From the NCBI GenBank assembly GCA_958296285.1, contig OY282459.1, forward strand, positions 384,367 through 448,366: a DNA stretch of 64,000 nt, written 5' to 3'. A program made the position numbers and the translations under genes. Below are positions 45,358 through 54,166 of the stretch, piece by piece. The notes under the pieces are model-generated. The model did no database searches, was not told the DNA's origin, and saw nothing but the letters and a program-made list of their open reading frames with translations. How positions within the stretch are numbered: position 1 is the stretch's first letter; each line of letters begins with the position of its first letter. The DNA comes from an uncultured Alphaproteobacteria bacterium. Lineage in GTDB: Bacteria; Pseudomonadota; Alphaproteobacteria; JAPOUT01; G958296285.

Positions 45358-46522
45358 GCAAACCGTCCAAAAAAGATTTTATCCGCGCGAAAAACCCCGC
45401 CGCGCGAGGCGAATTGCTCTCATCCAAAGATGAGCCAAAAGCCCGAAGCGCCGCCTTCTGACCCGCCGACAAACGCACAGGCGTCTCCACATTCAAGCGC
45501 ACATAAAGATGCCCCGCCTCGCCCCTGGCCGAAAGCATGCCCAATCCCCGCAAACGCAAAACATGCCCGCTCTGACAGCCCTCAGGAACCGAAAGCCGAA
45601 CCTTCCTCCCCATCAAAGTCGCGATCTCCGCCTCGCCCCCCAACGCCGCCGTCATGAAATCAATCGGCATCTCGCAGGAAAGATCGCGCCCCTCGCGCAT
45701 GAAAATCTCATGAGGCGACACATGCAGAACCACATGAAGATCGCCCGCCGCGCCGCCGCGCCCAAAAGCCGCGCCCTTGCCGGCGAGCCGAAGACGCGCG
45801 CCATCGTCAATCCCCGCCGGCACCCGAATCGCGATCTCGCGCTCCGCCATGACCCGCCCCTCGCCGCGGCAGGCAGGACACGGATCGCTTATGACGGAGC
45901 CCATCCCGCCGCAGCGCGGACAAGTCCGCTCAATCGTGAAAAAACCCTGCCCGGCGCGAAGAGCGCCCATCCCGCCGCATTGCGGACATCTCTCAGCGCC
46001 GCCGCCGCCCCTGCTGCCCTCGCCCTCGCATGAGCCGCAAAGATCCTGCGCCGAATAGCGAAGATTTTTCACAACCCCCCGCGCCGCCTCTTCCAGCGTG
46101 ATCTCCAAATCGGCGCGCAGATCGTCTCCCCGCCTCTGACGCCGCCCGCCGCCCGCGCCCGCCGCGCCGCCCATGCGTCCGAAGAGCTCGTCAAAAATGT
46201 CGGACATGGAGCCGGCGAAGCCGCCTTGAAAATTGCCAAAACCGCCAAACCCCTCAAAACCGCCGCCGCCTCTGCCCGCGCCGCCGCCCCCGCCCCCGCC
46301 GCCGTCAAAAGCCGCATGACCAAAACGATCATAAGCGGCGCGACTCTTCCGATCTTTCAGAACATCGTAAGCCTCGTTGATCTTCTTAAACTGCTCTTCT
46401 TTTCCAGGGTTGCGGTCGGGATGATAGGCTTTCGCCTTGTTATGAAACGCTCTCTTAATCTCATCGGCGGAGGCCTCCGACGAGACCCCCAGCACGTCAT
46501 AATAATCCGCTTTCGCCATCAT
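45350..46522 (-). CDS. dnaJ: Chaperone DnaJ
   Basis: 390 residues. J domain with HPD in KAYHPDRNPGKEEQ (about 30-45), a long Gly/Phe region with poly-Gly, four zinc repeats (CGSCEGEG, CPQCGGMG, CPRCGGMG, CPACRGEG), and two C-terminal substrate domains. It stimulates DnaK ATPase and hands over clients. It follows dnaK by 9 bp and is presumably served by the heat-shock promoter before dnaK. AGGA lies five bases before the first ATG. Confidence 0.97.
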   Translation of the reverse strand: MMAKADYYDVLGVSSEASADEIKRAFHNKAKAYHPDRNPGKEEQFKKINEAYDVLKDRKSRAAYDRFGHAAFDGGGGGGGGAGRGGGGFEGFGGFGNFQGGFAGSMSDIFDELFGRMGGAAGAGGGRRQRRGDDLRADLEITLEEAARGVVKNLRYSAQDLCGSCEGEGSRGGGGAERCPQCGGMGALRAGQGFFTIERTCPRCGGMGSVISDPCPACRGEGRVMAEREIAIRVPAGIDDGARLRLAGKGAAFGRGGAAGDLHVVLHVSPHEIFMREGRDLSCEMPIDFMTAALGGEAEIATLMGRKVRLSVPEGCQSGHVLRLRGLGMLSARGEAGHLYVRLNVETPVRLSAGQKAALRAFGSSLDESNSPRAAGFFARIKSFLDGLRG

Positions 46523-46531
46523 CGCGTTCCT

Positions 46532-48448
46532 TTAGGATTTCTTCTTATCGTCCCCGTCCTTCACATCCTCAAAATCGGCATCCATGACGCCGTCCTCCGA
46601 ATCTTTTCCGCCGCCGCCGCCCTCGCCGCCTTCGCCGCCCTCGGCTTGCGCCGATTTATAAAGCGCCTCGCCGATCTTCATCGCCGCTTGGGCCAGCGCC
46701 TGAGTCTTGGAGACGATCTCCGCCGTCTCTTCGCCTTCCAGACTGGTTTTTAAATCTTTGAGCGCCTCGTCCAAAGATTTTTTCTCCGCCTCGCCGATCG
46801 CCTCGCCGGCCTCCTTCAGACTCTTCTCGGAAGAATGAATGAGCGCCTCCGCCTGATTGCGCGCCTCTGCCAGTTCGCGCCGCCCGCGATCTTCGCCGGC
46901 ATGCTCCTCCGCCTCCTTGACCATCCGCGCGATCTCTTCTTCGGAGAGACCGCCTGACGCTTCTATGCGAATCTGCTGCTCTTTCTGCGTCGCCTTGTCC
47001 TTCGCCGAGACATGGACAATGCCGTTGGCGTCAATGTCAAAGGCGACCTCAATCTGCGGAACGCCGCGCGGCGCCGCCGTCAGCCCTTCCAGATTGAACT
47101 GCCCCAAAAGTTTATTGTCCTCCGCCATTTCGCGCTCGCCCTGAAAGACCCGAATCGTGACCGCCGTCTGGTTGTCATCGGCGGTGGAGAAAGTCTGCGA
47201 TTTCTTGACTGGAATCGTCGTGTTTTTCTCAATGAGCCGCGTGAAGACGCGCCCCAAAGTCTCAATGCCCAGCGAGAGAGGCGTCACGTCCAACAGAAGG
47301 ACGTCCTTCACATCGCCCTGCAGCACGCCCGCCTGAATGGCCGCCCCTTGCGCGACCACCTCATCGGGATTGACGCCTTCATGCGGCTCTTTGCCGAAAA
47401 TCTCTTTGACGAAGGCGCGGACTTTCGGCATCCGCGTCTGGCCGCCGACCAGAATCACCTCATCCACGCTTCTGGCGATCTTCGCGTCTTTCAGCGCCTG
47501 CAGACAGGGCTTGCGCGTTCTCTCAATCAAAGGCTCCACCAGCGATTCCAAAGTCGCGCGCGAAAGGGAGAGAACCAAATGTTTCGGTCCGGTCTCGTCC
47601 GCCGTGATGAAGGGGAGATTGATCTCGGTCTCCAGCGCGGAAGAGAGTTCCATTTTGGCTTTCTCGGCGGCTTCTTTCAGACGCTGCAGCGCCAATTTGT
47701 CTTGGCGCAGATCAATGCCGCTCTCTTTGGCGAAATGATCGGCGAGATGATTTAAGAGCGCCTGATCAAAATCCTCGCCGCCGAGGAAGGTGTCGCCATT
47801 GGTGGCTTTGACCTCAAAGACGCTGTCGCCCAGTTCCAAAATGGAGATGTCAAAAGTCCCGCCGCCCAAATCATAAACGGCGATCGTCTTGGCGCCTTTT
47901 TTGTCCAGCCCATAGGCGAGGGCGGCGGCGGTCGGCTCGTTGATGATGCGAAGCACTTCCAGCCCGGCGATTTTTCCGGCGTCCTTTGTCGCCTGTCGCT
48001 GCTGATCGTTAAAATAGGCGGGGACGGTGATGACCGCCTTCGCCACTGTCGCGCCCAGATGCTTTTCCGCCGTCTCTTTCATTTTTTGGAGGATATGCGC
48101 CGAGATTTGCGCCGGCGAATGAGTCTTGCCGCCCGCCTCCACCCACGCGTCTCCGTTTTTGGCTTTGACGATTTTATAGGGCGCGATGTTAATGTCCTTC
48201 TGCGTTTCTTTGTCGCCAAAGCCGCGCCCGACAAGACGTTTGATCGCGAAAAGCGTGTTTTCGGGATTGGTGACGGCTTGGCGCTTCGCCGCCTGTCCGA
48301 CCAGTCTCTCGCCGCTTTTGGTGAAGGCGATTTGCGAAGGGGTCGTGCGCCCGCCTTCGGCGTTCTCAATGACGCGCGCTTCCGCGCCTTCCATGACGGC
48401 GACGCAGGAATTTGTCGTTCCCAAATCAATCCCGATGACTTTGCTCAT
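46532..48448 (-). CDS. dnaK: Chaperone DnaK (Hsp70)
   Basis: 638 residues. [68 protein letters not shown], then the linker [15 protein letters not shown] and a lid with a Gly/Asp/Lys-rich tail ending DFEDVKDGD. Full length and intact. AGGAG lies ten bases before the ATG. A heat-shock promoter precedes it. Confidence 0.98.
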   Translation of the reverse strand: MSKVIGIDLGTTNSCVAVMEGAEARVIENAEGGRTTPSQIAFTKSGERLVGQAAKRQAVTNPENTLFAIKRLVGRGFGDKETQKDINIAPYKIVKAKNGDAWVEAGGKTHSPAQISAHILQKMKETAEKHLGATVAKAVITVPAYFNDQQRQATKDAGKIAGLEVLRIINEPTAAALAYGLDKKGAKTIAVYDLGGGTFDISILELGDSVFEVKATNGDTFLGGEDFDQALLNHLADHFAKESGIDLRQDKLALQRLKEAAEKAKMELSSALETEINLPFITADETGPKHLVLSLSRATLESLVEPLIERTRKPCLQALKDAKIARSVDEVILVGGQTRMPKVRAFVKEIFGKEPHEGVNPDEVVAQGAAIQAGVLQGDVKDVLLLDVTPLSLGIETLGRVFTRLIEKNTTIPVKKSQTFSTADDNQTAVTIRVFQGEREMAEDNKLLGQFNLEGLTAAPRGVPQIEVAFDIDANGIVHVSAKDKATQKEQQIRIEASGGLSEEEIARMVKEAEEHAGEDRGRRELAEARNQAEALIHSSEKSLKEAGEAIGEAEKKSLDEALKDLKTSLEGEETAEIVSKTQALAQAAMKIGEALYKSAQAEGGEGGEGGGGGKDSEDGVMDADFEDVKDGDDKKKS

Positions 48449-48518
48449 GGATGCGATCTCCTATATGGCTGGGCGGGCGAATATCACGCCCTCTCCGCCC
48501 GTCTCACTTCTCTATAGG

Positions 48519-48548
48519 TATATAAGAGCGAAGCGCCGCCGCCGCAAG
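48519..48548 (-). promoter_or_regulatory. RpoH (sigma-32) type heat-shock promoter of dnaKJ
   Basis: On the minus strand CTTG (48548-48545), 18 bases, then CTTATATA (48526-48519). This fits the alphaproteobacterial heat-shock consensus CTTG-N17-18-CYTATNT. It starts 3 bp after the grpE stop, so dnaK can be driven independently of hrcA-grpE. No CIRCE-like inverted repeat (TTAGCACTC-N9-GAGTGCTAA) is seen. Confidence 0.65.
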
Positions 48549-48550
48549 TC

Positions 48551-49123
48551 TCATGGTTTTTCTTCCCGCGAGGATGCCGCTTCCTGCGAGCTTGTCTGGC
48601 TCTCCGCTTTGGCGACTCCGACTCTGGCCGGTCTCAAGAGATGGATTTCCGTCTCGCCTTCGGAAGAACTTTCCCAAAAAAACCCCTCCTCCACGATTTC
48701 TAGAATCGTTCCCGGCGGCGCGTCTGACGATGGCGTCTCAAAGAGCGCCTCATGGCGATGGGGATCAAAAAGCGCGCCTTTGGAATCCATGCGCTTGATT
48801 CCGTGCAGCGCCAGCGCCGCCAAGAATTGCCGCTCTGTCGTTTTCGCTCCTTCTATGAAGGGGAGAATCTCGGCGTTTTTTGAGGCGGCGGCGGATTGAA
48901 TGGCGCGCGCCAGCGCGTCCAAAACGGGGAGGAGAGACAGAGCCAGCCGCGCCATGCCGCGCGGCTCAGCCTGCGCGATGGCTTTCTCAAAGCGCTTTCG
49001 GAGATTTTCGCTTTCCGCCAAAGCGCGCTGATGCTTTTCGCGAATCTCGGCGATGGTCTCTTGCGCCTCGGCGAGTTCTTTCTCTTTGGCGAGGCGCGCT
49101 TTTCGCTTGGATATGCCAATCAT
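48551..49123 (-). CDS. grpE: Nucleotide exchange factor GrpE
   Basis: 190 residues. A long N-terminal coiled coil (about 5-60) ending in the signature SENLRKRFEKAIAQAE, then a helical bundle (LPVLDALARAIQSA) and the beta-wing (GIKRMDSKGALFDPHRHEALFETPSSDAPPGTILEIVEEGFFWE). The N-terminus is basic (SKRKARLAKEKE) instead of the usual acidic tail, and Thr/Ser/Glu residues end the protein. ATGA overlap with hrcA sets the start at 49123. Confidence 0.93.
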   Translation of the reverse strand: MIGISKRKARLAKEKELAEAQETIAEIREKHQRALAESENLRKRFEKAIAQAEPRGMARLALSLLPVLDALARAIQSAAASKNAEILPFIEGAKTTERQFLAALALHGIKRMDSKGALFDPHRHEALFETPSSDAPPGTILEIVEEGFFWESSSEGETEIHLLRPARVGVAKAESQTSSQEAASSREEKP

Positions 49124-50214
49124 GGTTTTTTTGATGTGTGGTCTGCGCGTCCGCATTTCAAGAGGCGCGAGACGGCGCGCGCCGTGTAATCCACCATCGG
49201 GATGATGCGCGCGTAATTGAGCCTTTTCGGACCGATGACGCCCATCACGCCGACAATCTGCGCGTCCCCGTCCCGATAGGGGCTGACGATGACGGAGGAG
49301 CCGGAGAGCGCGAAGAGTTTCGTTTCGGCGCCGATAAAGATATGGACGCCGTCCGCGGCTTCGGCGCTTTCCAACAGCTGAAGGAGTTCGGTTTTGGTTT
49401 CCAGCTCGTCCAGCAGGAGGCGCACGCGCTCTAGATCTTCCAGCGCGTGGATGTCGTCCAGCAATTGCGCGCGTCCGCGCACGATCAGCGCGCGGCTTTC
49501 TGACGGGGCTTGGGCGGCGTTTTTCTCGCCCGACCAGCTCGCCACCCCGGCGCGGACGATTTCGGCGGTCAGCGCGTTCAGTTCGGCTCTGTCCTTTTCC
49601 AGGCGTTTTTTGAGATCGGCTCGGGCTTCCGAGAGGGTCATGCCTTTGACGCGTCTGTTCAAGTAGTTGGCCGCTTCTTCCAAGGCGGTTGGGAGGAAGC
49701 CTCGCGGGAGGTCAATGATTCGGTTTTCCACCATGCCTTTTTCGCCGACCAGCACGACAAGCGCTTGATTGTGATTGAGGAGGGCGAACTCCACATATTT
49801 GATTCTGTCTTCCAAGCGCGGCGCGCTGACCAGTCCGGCGCAATGGCTCAAGCCTGAGAGGGTTTTGCTCGTTTTGGAGAGGGTGTCTTCCAGGGACGAG
49901 GAGGCGCCGGAGATTTCTTGGGCGATTGTTTCGCGCTCTCTTGCCGAGAGGCGTCCGACTTCTAGCAGTCCGTCTATGAAGAGGCGGAGTCCCATTTCGG
50001 TTGGGACTCGCCCGGCGCTGATATGGGGGGCGAAGAGGAATCCTGCTTCTTCCAGGTCGCCCATGACGTTTCGGATTGTGGCTGGCGAGAGCGGCACGGA
50101 TTTGCTGACGGCTCTTGCCGCGACGGGCGCGCCGAGGGCGAGATAGTTTTCCACGATGCAGCGGAAGATTTCGGCTGAGCGTTTGTCTAGTTCTTCTAAT
50201 GATGGGTGGGGCAT
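49120..50214 (-). CDS. hrcA: Heat-inducible transcription repressor HrcA
   Basis: 364 residues. An N-terminal winged helix (LDKRSAEIFRCIVENYLALGAPVAARAVSKSVPLSPATIRNVMGDLEEAGFLFAPHISAGRVPTEMGLRLFID) and a GAF-like C-terminal domain with SVIVSPYRDGDAQIVGVMGVIGPKRLNYARIIPMVDYTARAVSRLL. It normally binds CIRCE near heat-shock genes. None was found in this window, so its targets here (for example groESL) would be elsewhere. Start 50214 is chosen; an open extension through THR-H is repeat-coded. Confidence 0.94.
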   Translation of the reverse strand: MPHPSLEELDKRSAEIFRCIVENYLALGAPVAARAVSKSVPLSPATIRNVMGDLEEAGFLFAPHISAGRVPTEMGLRLFIDGLLEVGRLSARERETIAQEISGASSSLEDTLSKTSKTLSGLSHCAGLVSAPRLEDRIKYVEFALLNHNQALVVLVGEKGMVENRIIDLPRGFLPTALEEAANYLNRRVKGMTLSEARADLKKRLEKDRAELNALTAEIVRAGVASWSGEKNAAQAPSESRALIVRGRAQLLDDIHALEDLERVRLLLDELETKTELLQLLESAEAADGVHIFIGAETKLFALSGSSVIVSPYRDGDAQIVGVMGVIGPKRLNYARIIPMVDYTARAVSRLLKCGRADHTSKKP

Positions 50215-50275
50215 GGGGTTTTTATAGGACAGGGGGGTTGGAAGGGGAAGGGGGGAGCTGCCGCGCTCTTGTGAA

Positions 50276-50571
50276 GGGGGGTCAAGGGGGGCTTGCCCCC
50301 CTTGAGAAAGGGGGTTCGGGGGAAACCCCCGAAAGTCGGCGGGCGTGGCGAAACGAAGCGGGCGAAGCGCGTAGCGCAAGCCCGCGAGAAAGCCCGCCGA
50401 CCCCCCTGCTAGAAGAGCTCTTGTAAGCAGGGGGCGCGTGGGTGGGTCGCATTTGCTCACTTCGCGTTGCTTCGCTCGCAAATGCTTTTTTCCCACCCAC
50501 CCACGCGCTTTCGGGGGGTTTCCCCCCGACCCCCCCCTTCTTCGCGGGGGGCTTCGCCCCCCACACCCCCC
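50276..50571. repeat. Tri-hairpin repeat THR-H (reverse)
   Basis: Order H3 (50335-50401), H2 (50401-50433, AGAGCTCT centre), H1 (50434-50505). H1 has a 12-pair outer stem CGCGTGGGTGGG/CCCACCCACGCG; its left arm and loop side differ from THR-F in the number of G:C pairs with both arms matched. It lies between the divergent 5' ends of hrcA and rdgB, so it cannot serve as a terminator for either gene. Confidence 0.9.
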
Positions 50572-50660
50572 TTCACCTCCAGCTTTTATGCTTTAGTTCC
50601 CCTGCGGCAAATCCAAAATGCCTATCTATGAAAAAAATGCCCGCGGCGGCTCGCCGCGCG
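50572..50660 (-). repeat. R unit attached to THR-H
   Basis: The complement of the satellite: CTTCACCTCCAGCTTTTATG, TTTAGTTCCCCTGCGGCAAA, TGCCTATCTATGAAAAAAAT, GCCCGCGGCGGCTCGCCGCG. It ends 15 bp before the rdgB ATG and so supplies rdgB's immediate upstream region. Confidence 0.87.
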
Positions 50661-50674
50661 CTAGCATCAGCCCC

Positions 50675-51298
50675 ATGCCACAGAACCCCCCCTTGCGCGC
50701 CCTCATCCTCGCAACCCACAACACAGGCAAAACACGCGAAATGACACAACTCCTAAAACCCTACAACCTCAAACTTCTCAGCGCGACAACGCTAGGCTTG
50801 CCAGAACCCGAAGAAACCGGCAAAAATTTCGCCGAAAACGCCTCCCTCAAAGCCCTGTCAGCAGCCCAACTCGGCGGCATGGCAGCCCTGGCAGACGATT
50901 CCGGCCTCTGCGTGGAAGCGCTCGGCGGCGCGCCCGGCATCCATTCGGCGCGATGGGCAGGCGTTCCCCGCGACTTCGCCCGAGCCTCCGCCCTCATCGC
51001 CCGCGCCCTCAAAAACAAACAAGCGCGCGAAATAAAAGAGCGCCGCGCCCACTTCCTCTGCTGTCTCGCCCTCGCCCAACCCTCCGGCGAAGTTCAAATT
51101 TTTGAAGGCAGAGCGGAAGGCTCCATCATTTGGCCGCCGCGAGGCGCGAACGGCTTCGGCTACGATCCGATCTTTCTGCCGCGCGGCTTCTCCGAAACTT
51201 TCGGCGAAATGAATCCCGCCAAGAAAGAAACTCTCTCCCATCGCGCCCGCGCCTTTTCTCTCTTCGCCGACCATTGTCTCAAACGCCCCGCCCGATGA
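50675..51298 (+). CDS. rdgB: Non-canonical purine NTP pyrophosphatase (RdgB/HAM1)
   Basis: 207 residues. LILATHNTGKTREMTQLL (SHNxGK motif variant with T), ETGKNFAENASLKA, ALADDSGLCVEALGGAPGIHSARWAG, and GFGYDPIFLP with SHRARAFSLF. It hydrolyses ITP/XTP/dITP to keep deaminated purines out of DNA. Start 50675 is preferred. Its first 120 bases are very C+A-rich (48 of 60 at 50701-50760). It overlaps hemW by 4 bp. Confidence 0.96.
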   Translation: MPQNPPLRALILATHNTGKTREMTQLLKPYNLKLLSATTLGLPEPEETGKNFAENASLKALSAAQLGGMAALADDSGLCVEALGGAPGIHSARWAGVPRDFARASALIARALKNKQAREIKERRAHFLCCLALAQPSGEVQIFEGRAEGSIIWPPRGANGFGYDPIFLPRGFSETFGEMNPAKKETLSHRARAFSLFADHCLKRPAR

Positions 51299-52494
51299 CG
51301 CCGCCGCCTTTCGGAATCTATCTCCATTGGCCCTATTGCCGCGCCAAATGCCCCTATTGCGATTTCAACGTCCATCTGAAAAACGCGGCGTCTCCGTCAG
51401 AAGAAAAAATCGCCTCATGGCTCATCCAAGAGATCAGCGGGCTTCGCGCCGCGATCGGCGCGCGCGAGGCGGCGAGCGTCTATTTTGGCGGCGGCACGCC
51501 CTCCCTGATGCCGCCCCGCCTGATCGGACTCGTCTTGGAAGCGATAGAACGCCATTTCTCCCTCGCCGCGGACTGCGAAATCTCTCTAGAAATCAATCCG
51601 GAAGACGCCAGCCCCGCCTTTCTGCGCGACCTCCGCGCCGCCGGAATCACGCGCCTCTCTCTAGGCGCGCAGTCGCTCAGAGACGAGAAACTGCGCTTTC
51701 TAAAACGCCGCCATGACAGCCGACAAATCCGAAAGGCGATGTCTCAAGCGGCAAGGTTTTTTGACGATCTCTCGGTGGATCTGATCTATGCCGTCCCGCA
51801 TGAGACGGGCGCGTCTTGGCGCGCCGAACTTGAAGAGGCGCTGGGCTTTCTCAAAGAGCCGCGCCGCGCCCATCTCTCGCTCTACCAGCTGACGATAGAG
51901 AAGGGCACGCCCTTTTTCCGCGCCCGAAAATCGGGGCGGCTCGCCATGCCCTCGCCCGCTCGCCAAGCGGCGCTTTATCGGATGACGCAGGATCTTTGCG
52001 AAAGAGCGGGCTTTCCGGCTTATGAGATTTCCAGCCATGGGCGCGGCGTCTCTTCGCGGTCGCGGCACAATCTTCTTTATTGGCGCTATGGCGAATATGC
52101 CGGTCTTGGAGCCGGCGCGCATGGGCGTCTCATTTTGGAAGGGCGGCGCTTCGCCACCGAAACGCCGCGCCAGCCCCGTCTTTGGGGGCAGACTGTTGAG
52201 ACGCGCGGGCGCGGATGGAGCATGACGCCGCTTTCTCCGCTTCAAACAGCGGAGGAGCGTCTGATGATGGGGCTTCGCCTCGCCGAGGGCGTTCCGCGCC
52301 AATCTCTGCCCGAAGCTGATACCCCGCGCTTTCAAGAGGAGGAAGGGTTTTTGCGAAAAAAAGGACTCTTGACGGAATCTCGGACTCATATCCGCGCGAC
52401 AGGAAGAGGGCGTCTTCTGATGGAGACGATCACGACAGCGCTTTCTTTGGCGCTTTCCTCGCCGCCCTCCTCGCCGTCTTTGCCCAACGATTGA
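51295..52494 (+). CDS. hemW: HemW-type radical SAM haem chaperone
   Basis: 399 residues. Radical-SAM cluster in YLHWPYCRAKCPYCDFN (C-x3-C-x2-C), VYFGGGTPSLMPP, ISLEINPEDA, RLSLGAQSL, DLIYAVPHET and RHNLLYWRYGEYAGLGAGAHG, followed by a HemN_C domain. HemW is related to HemN but acts in haem delivery, not coproporphyrinogen oxidation. Coupled to rdgB, as in many proteobacteria. Confidence 0.94.
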   Translation: MTPPPFGIYLHWPYCRAKCPYCDFNVHLKNAASPSEEKIASWLIQEISGLRAAIGAREAASVYFGGGTPSLMPPRLIGLVLEAIERHFSLAADCEISLEINPEDASPAFLRDLRAAGITRLSLGAQSLRDEKLRFLKRRHDSRQIRKAMSQAARFFDDLSVDLIYAVPHETGASWRAELEEALGFLKEPRRAHLSLYQLTIEKGTPFFRARKSGRLAMPSPARQAALYRMTQDLCERAGFPAYEISSHGRGVSSRSRHNLLYWRYGEYAGLGAGAHGRLILEGRRFATETPRQPRLWGQTVETRGRGWSMTPLSPLQTAEERLMMGLRLAEGVPRQSLPEADTPRFQEEEGFLRKKGLLTESRTHIRATGRGRLLMETITTALSLALSSPPSSPSLPND

Positions 52495-52498
52495 AGGA

Positions 52499-54088
52499 TC
52501 AAAAAGATCGGGGCGCAGGATCGCGCATTTCCAATCCGCCGCGCCCGATTTCCAAAATGGCGAGTCCGCGCTCTGCAAGCCCGCCTTCATGGAGGCGCAA
52601 GAGTCCGTCCACGCCCAAAAAGCCCTCTGGGGCGCGAAAGAGCCTTTTCGCCTCTTCCGAAGACTTCCCCGCCGCCAGCGCCGCGATGCTGACGGCGTCA
52701 TAGGCGATGCTCGCCAAACGATGCGGCGCGCGCCCATAGGCGCTTTGGAAGCGGGAGGCGAAAGCGCGGCGCTGTCTTTCATCGGCGGCGGCGAACCATC
52801 CGCCGATCAGAGGCGGCGCTTCGCTGAGGGTGGGATCGTCCCAGAGACCCGTTCCTAAAAAGCGCACGCCTCGCCGCGCCACGTCAAAATGCGGCAGCAG
52901 CTGAATGATCGCTTTGAGGCGCACGCCCCCTTCGGCGAAAAGGACGGCGTCATAGGGCGGAGGCCCGTAGGTCTCAAAAGGCTCCAGCCGCTCAATCTCC
53001 GCCTCAAACAAAGCGCGCTCCTCCCACAGATCCTCTTGGAAGGGCGCTTGGGGGAAGAGGAAAGGATTGCTCTCAGCCTCCTCCTTCTCCGCCTCTTCGC
53101 TCTCCTCGTCCCAGAGGGGCGCGAAATGATCGCGCCAAATGAGATGCGCCATGTCGCCGGGCAGAAGGGGGCCGATGAGGAGGGAGGGCTCGCCGTCAGG
53201 CTTCTTCGCCCATGAGACGCGGACCGGCGGCGGACGGCGCGCGGGCGCTTTGCCGCGCCAGCTCTTCTTGGAGGCTTCGGGGGGGGGCAGAGTTTCGTCA
53301 AAGACGCGGGCGCGCATGACGCGTCTTCCCGGACTGTGCCGCTCATAGAGGGGTCTCTGCCGCCTGTCCAGCGCGCCCACTCTCTGCCGCAGAAAGGCGC
53401 GCCGCGCCTCCAGACGCCGGGCGCGCGCGGCGTAATTGGCGAGGCGGCGCGCCGGGCGCATCGCTTTTTTCAGATTCGGCTCATAGGTTTCAATCCGCGA
53501 GATTTCCAAATTGTTTTTCGCCGCCGCCTCGGCGAAAGCGCGGCGCACTTCAAAACCGTAAGCTGTTCTGGGGAGAAAGGCGGCGAGGCGGCGAAGTCCG
53601 TTTTGCGCGGCGAAATCCATCACCCGCGCCACCTCCTGCTCAGGCGAGAAGCCTAGAAGATAGACGTCTCGGGCGGCGGCGCGCGTGTCGGAGGAAAAAG
53701 CGAGGACGGGAACCGAAAGCCCCGCCTCTTTTAAGGCGCGCACCGATGGCGCGAGGACGGGACCAAGGACGATCTCGGCCTTTTGGGCTTGCGCGGCTTT
53801 GGCGGCTTTGAGCGCGCCTTCGGGCGTGCCGCGCGTATCCTGCACCAAAAGTTCCAGCCGAGCGCCTGAAGAATCAAAAACGGCGAGCTGGGCGGCGTCC
53901 CGCATGGCGCGGGCGGCGTCCCGCCATCCGCGCTCCGGCGCCGAGAGCGGCAGCAGAAGCGCCGCGCGCAGCAGAGGCGCGTCTCCGTCCGCCGAAAAAA
54001 TCTGCCGCGGCGCCGTCTCGCAAGAGAGAAGCGAAAAAGAGAGGAGAGCGAAGATGAGCGCTCTGGCATGGGCCGGTTTTCGGATCAT
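52499..54088 (-). CDS. Penicillin-binding protein activator-like lipoprotein (LppC/LpoA family)
   Basis: 529 residues. Signal with lipobox SLLSC (Cys near 23). A Peripla_BP_6-like fold: LLRAALLLPLSAPERGWRDAARAMRDAAQLAVFD, LVQDTRGTPEGALKAAKAAQAQKAEIVLGPVLAPSVRALKEAGLSVPVLAFSSD, then VRFLGTGLWDDPTLSEAPPLIGGWFAA and FLGVDGLLRLHEGG. An Arg-rich insert with two SWxxK-like turns divides the lobes (about 195-300). The start is ATG at 54088. Alphaproteobacterial homologues lie after hemW and usually before rsmI-yraN-gshB, which are absent here. Role in peptidoglycan synthesis is inferred from LpoA. Confidence 0.82.
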   Translation of the reverse strand: MIRKPAHARALIFALLSFSLLSCETAPRQIFSADGDAPLLRAALLLPLSAPERGWRDAARAMRDAAQLAVFDSSGARLELLVQDTRGTPEGALKAAKAAQAQKAEIVLGPVLAPSVRALKEAGLSVPVLAFSSDTRAAARDVYLLGFSPEQEVARVMDFAAQNGLRRLAAFLPRTAYGFEVRRAFAEAAAKNNLEISRIETYEPNLKKAMRPARRLANYAARARRLEARRAFLRQRVGALDRRQRPLYERHSPGRRVMRARVFDETLPPPEASKKSWRGKAPARRPPPVRVSWAKKPDGEPSLLIGPLLPGDMAHLIWRDHFAPLWDEESEEAEKEEAESNPFLFPQAPFQEDLWEERALFEAEIERLEPFETYGPPPYDAVLFAEGGVRLKAIIQLLPHFDVARRGVRFLGTGLWDDPTLSEAPPLIGGWFAAADERQRRAFASRFQSAYGRAPHRLASIAYDAVSIAALAAGKSSEEAKRLFRAPEGFLGVDGLLRLHEGGLAERGLAILEIGRGGLEMRDPAPRSF

Positions 54089-54166
54089 AATCCTATTTGC
54101 GGGTTTGACGCTTTGCCAAGAGTGTATCAAACTTCGGTCGCAAAATCCTCGCCAAGAGCCGAAACG

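Noticed and set aside
48449..50280. CIRCE operator near hrcA or dnaK
   Set aside because: No inverted repeat resembling TTAGCACTC with its complement nine bases away was seen.
18290..50571. THRs as ordinary intrinsic terminators
   Set aside because: Some are between convergent genes or after stops, but THR-B is inside an operon and THR-H lies between two divergent 5' ends; no consistent T-run follows the stems.
18290..50660. THR skew switch as a sign of local replication origins
   Set aside because: Origins give G+T-rich sequence to the right on the plus strand; here it is to the left, and the switch occurs at most copies over only 1-2 kb.
24806..50744. Small proteins beginning MKKMPAAARR or MKKLPAAARR at several loci
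   Set aside because: All are translations of R units (ATGAAAAAAATGCCC then GCGGCGGCTCGC) and change frame and continuation at each copy.
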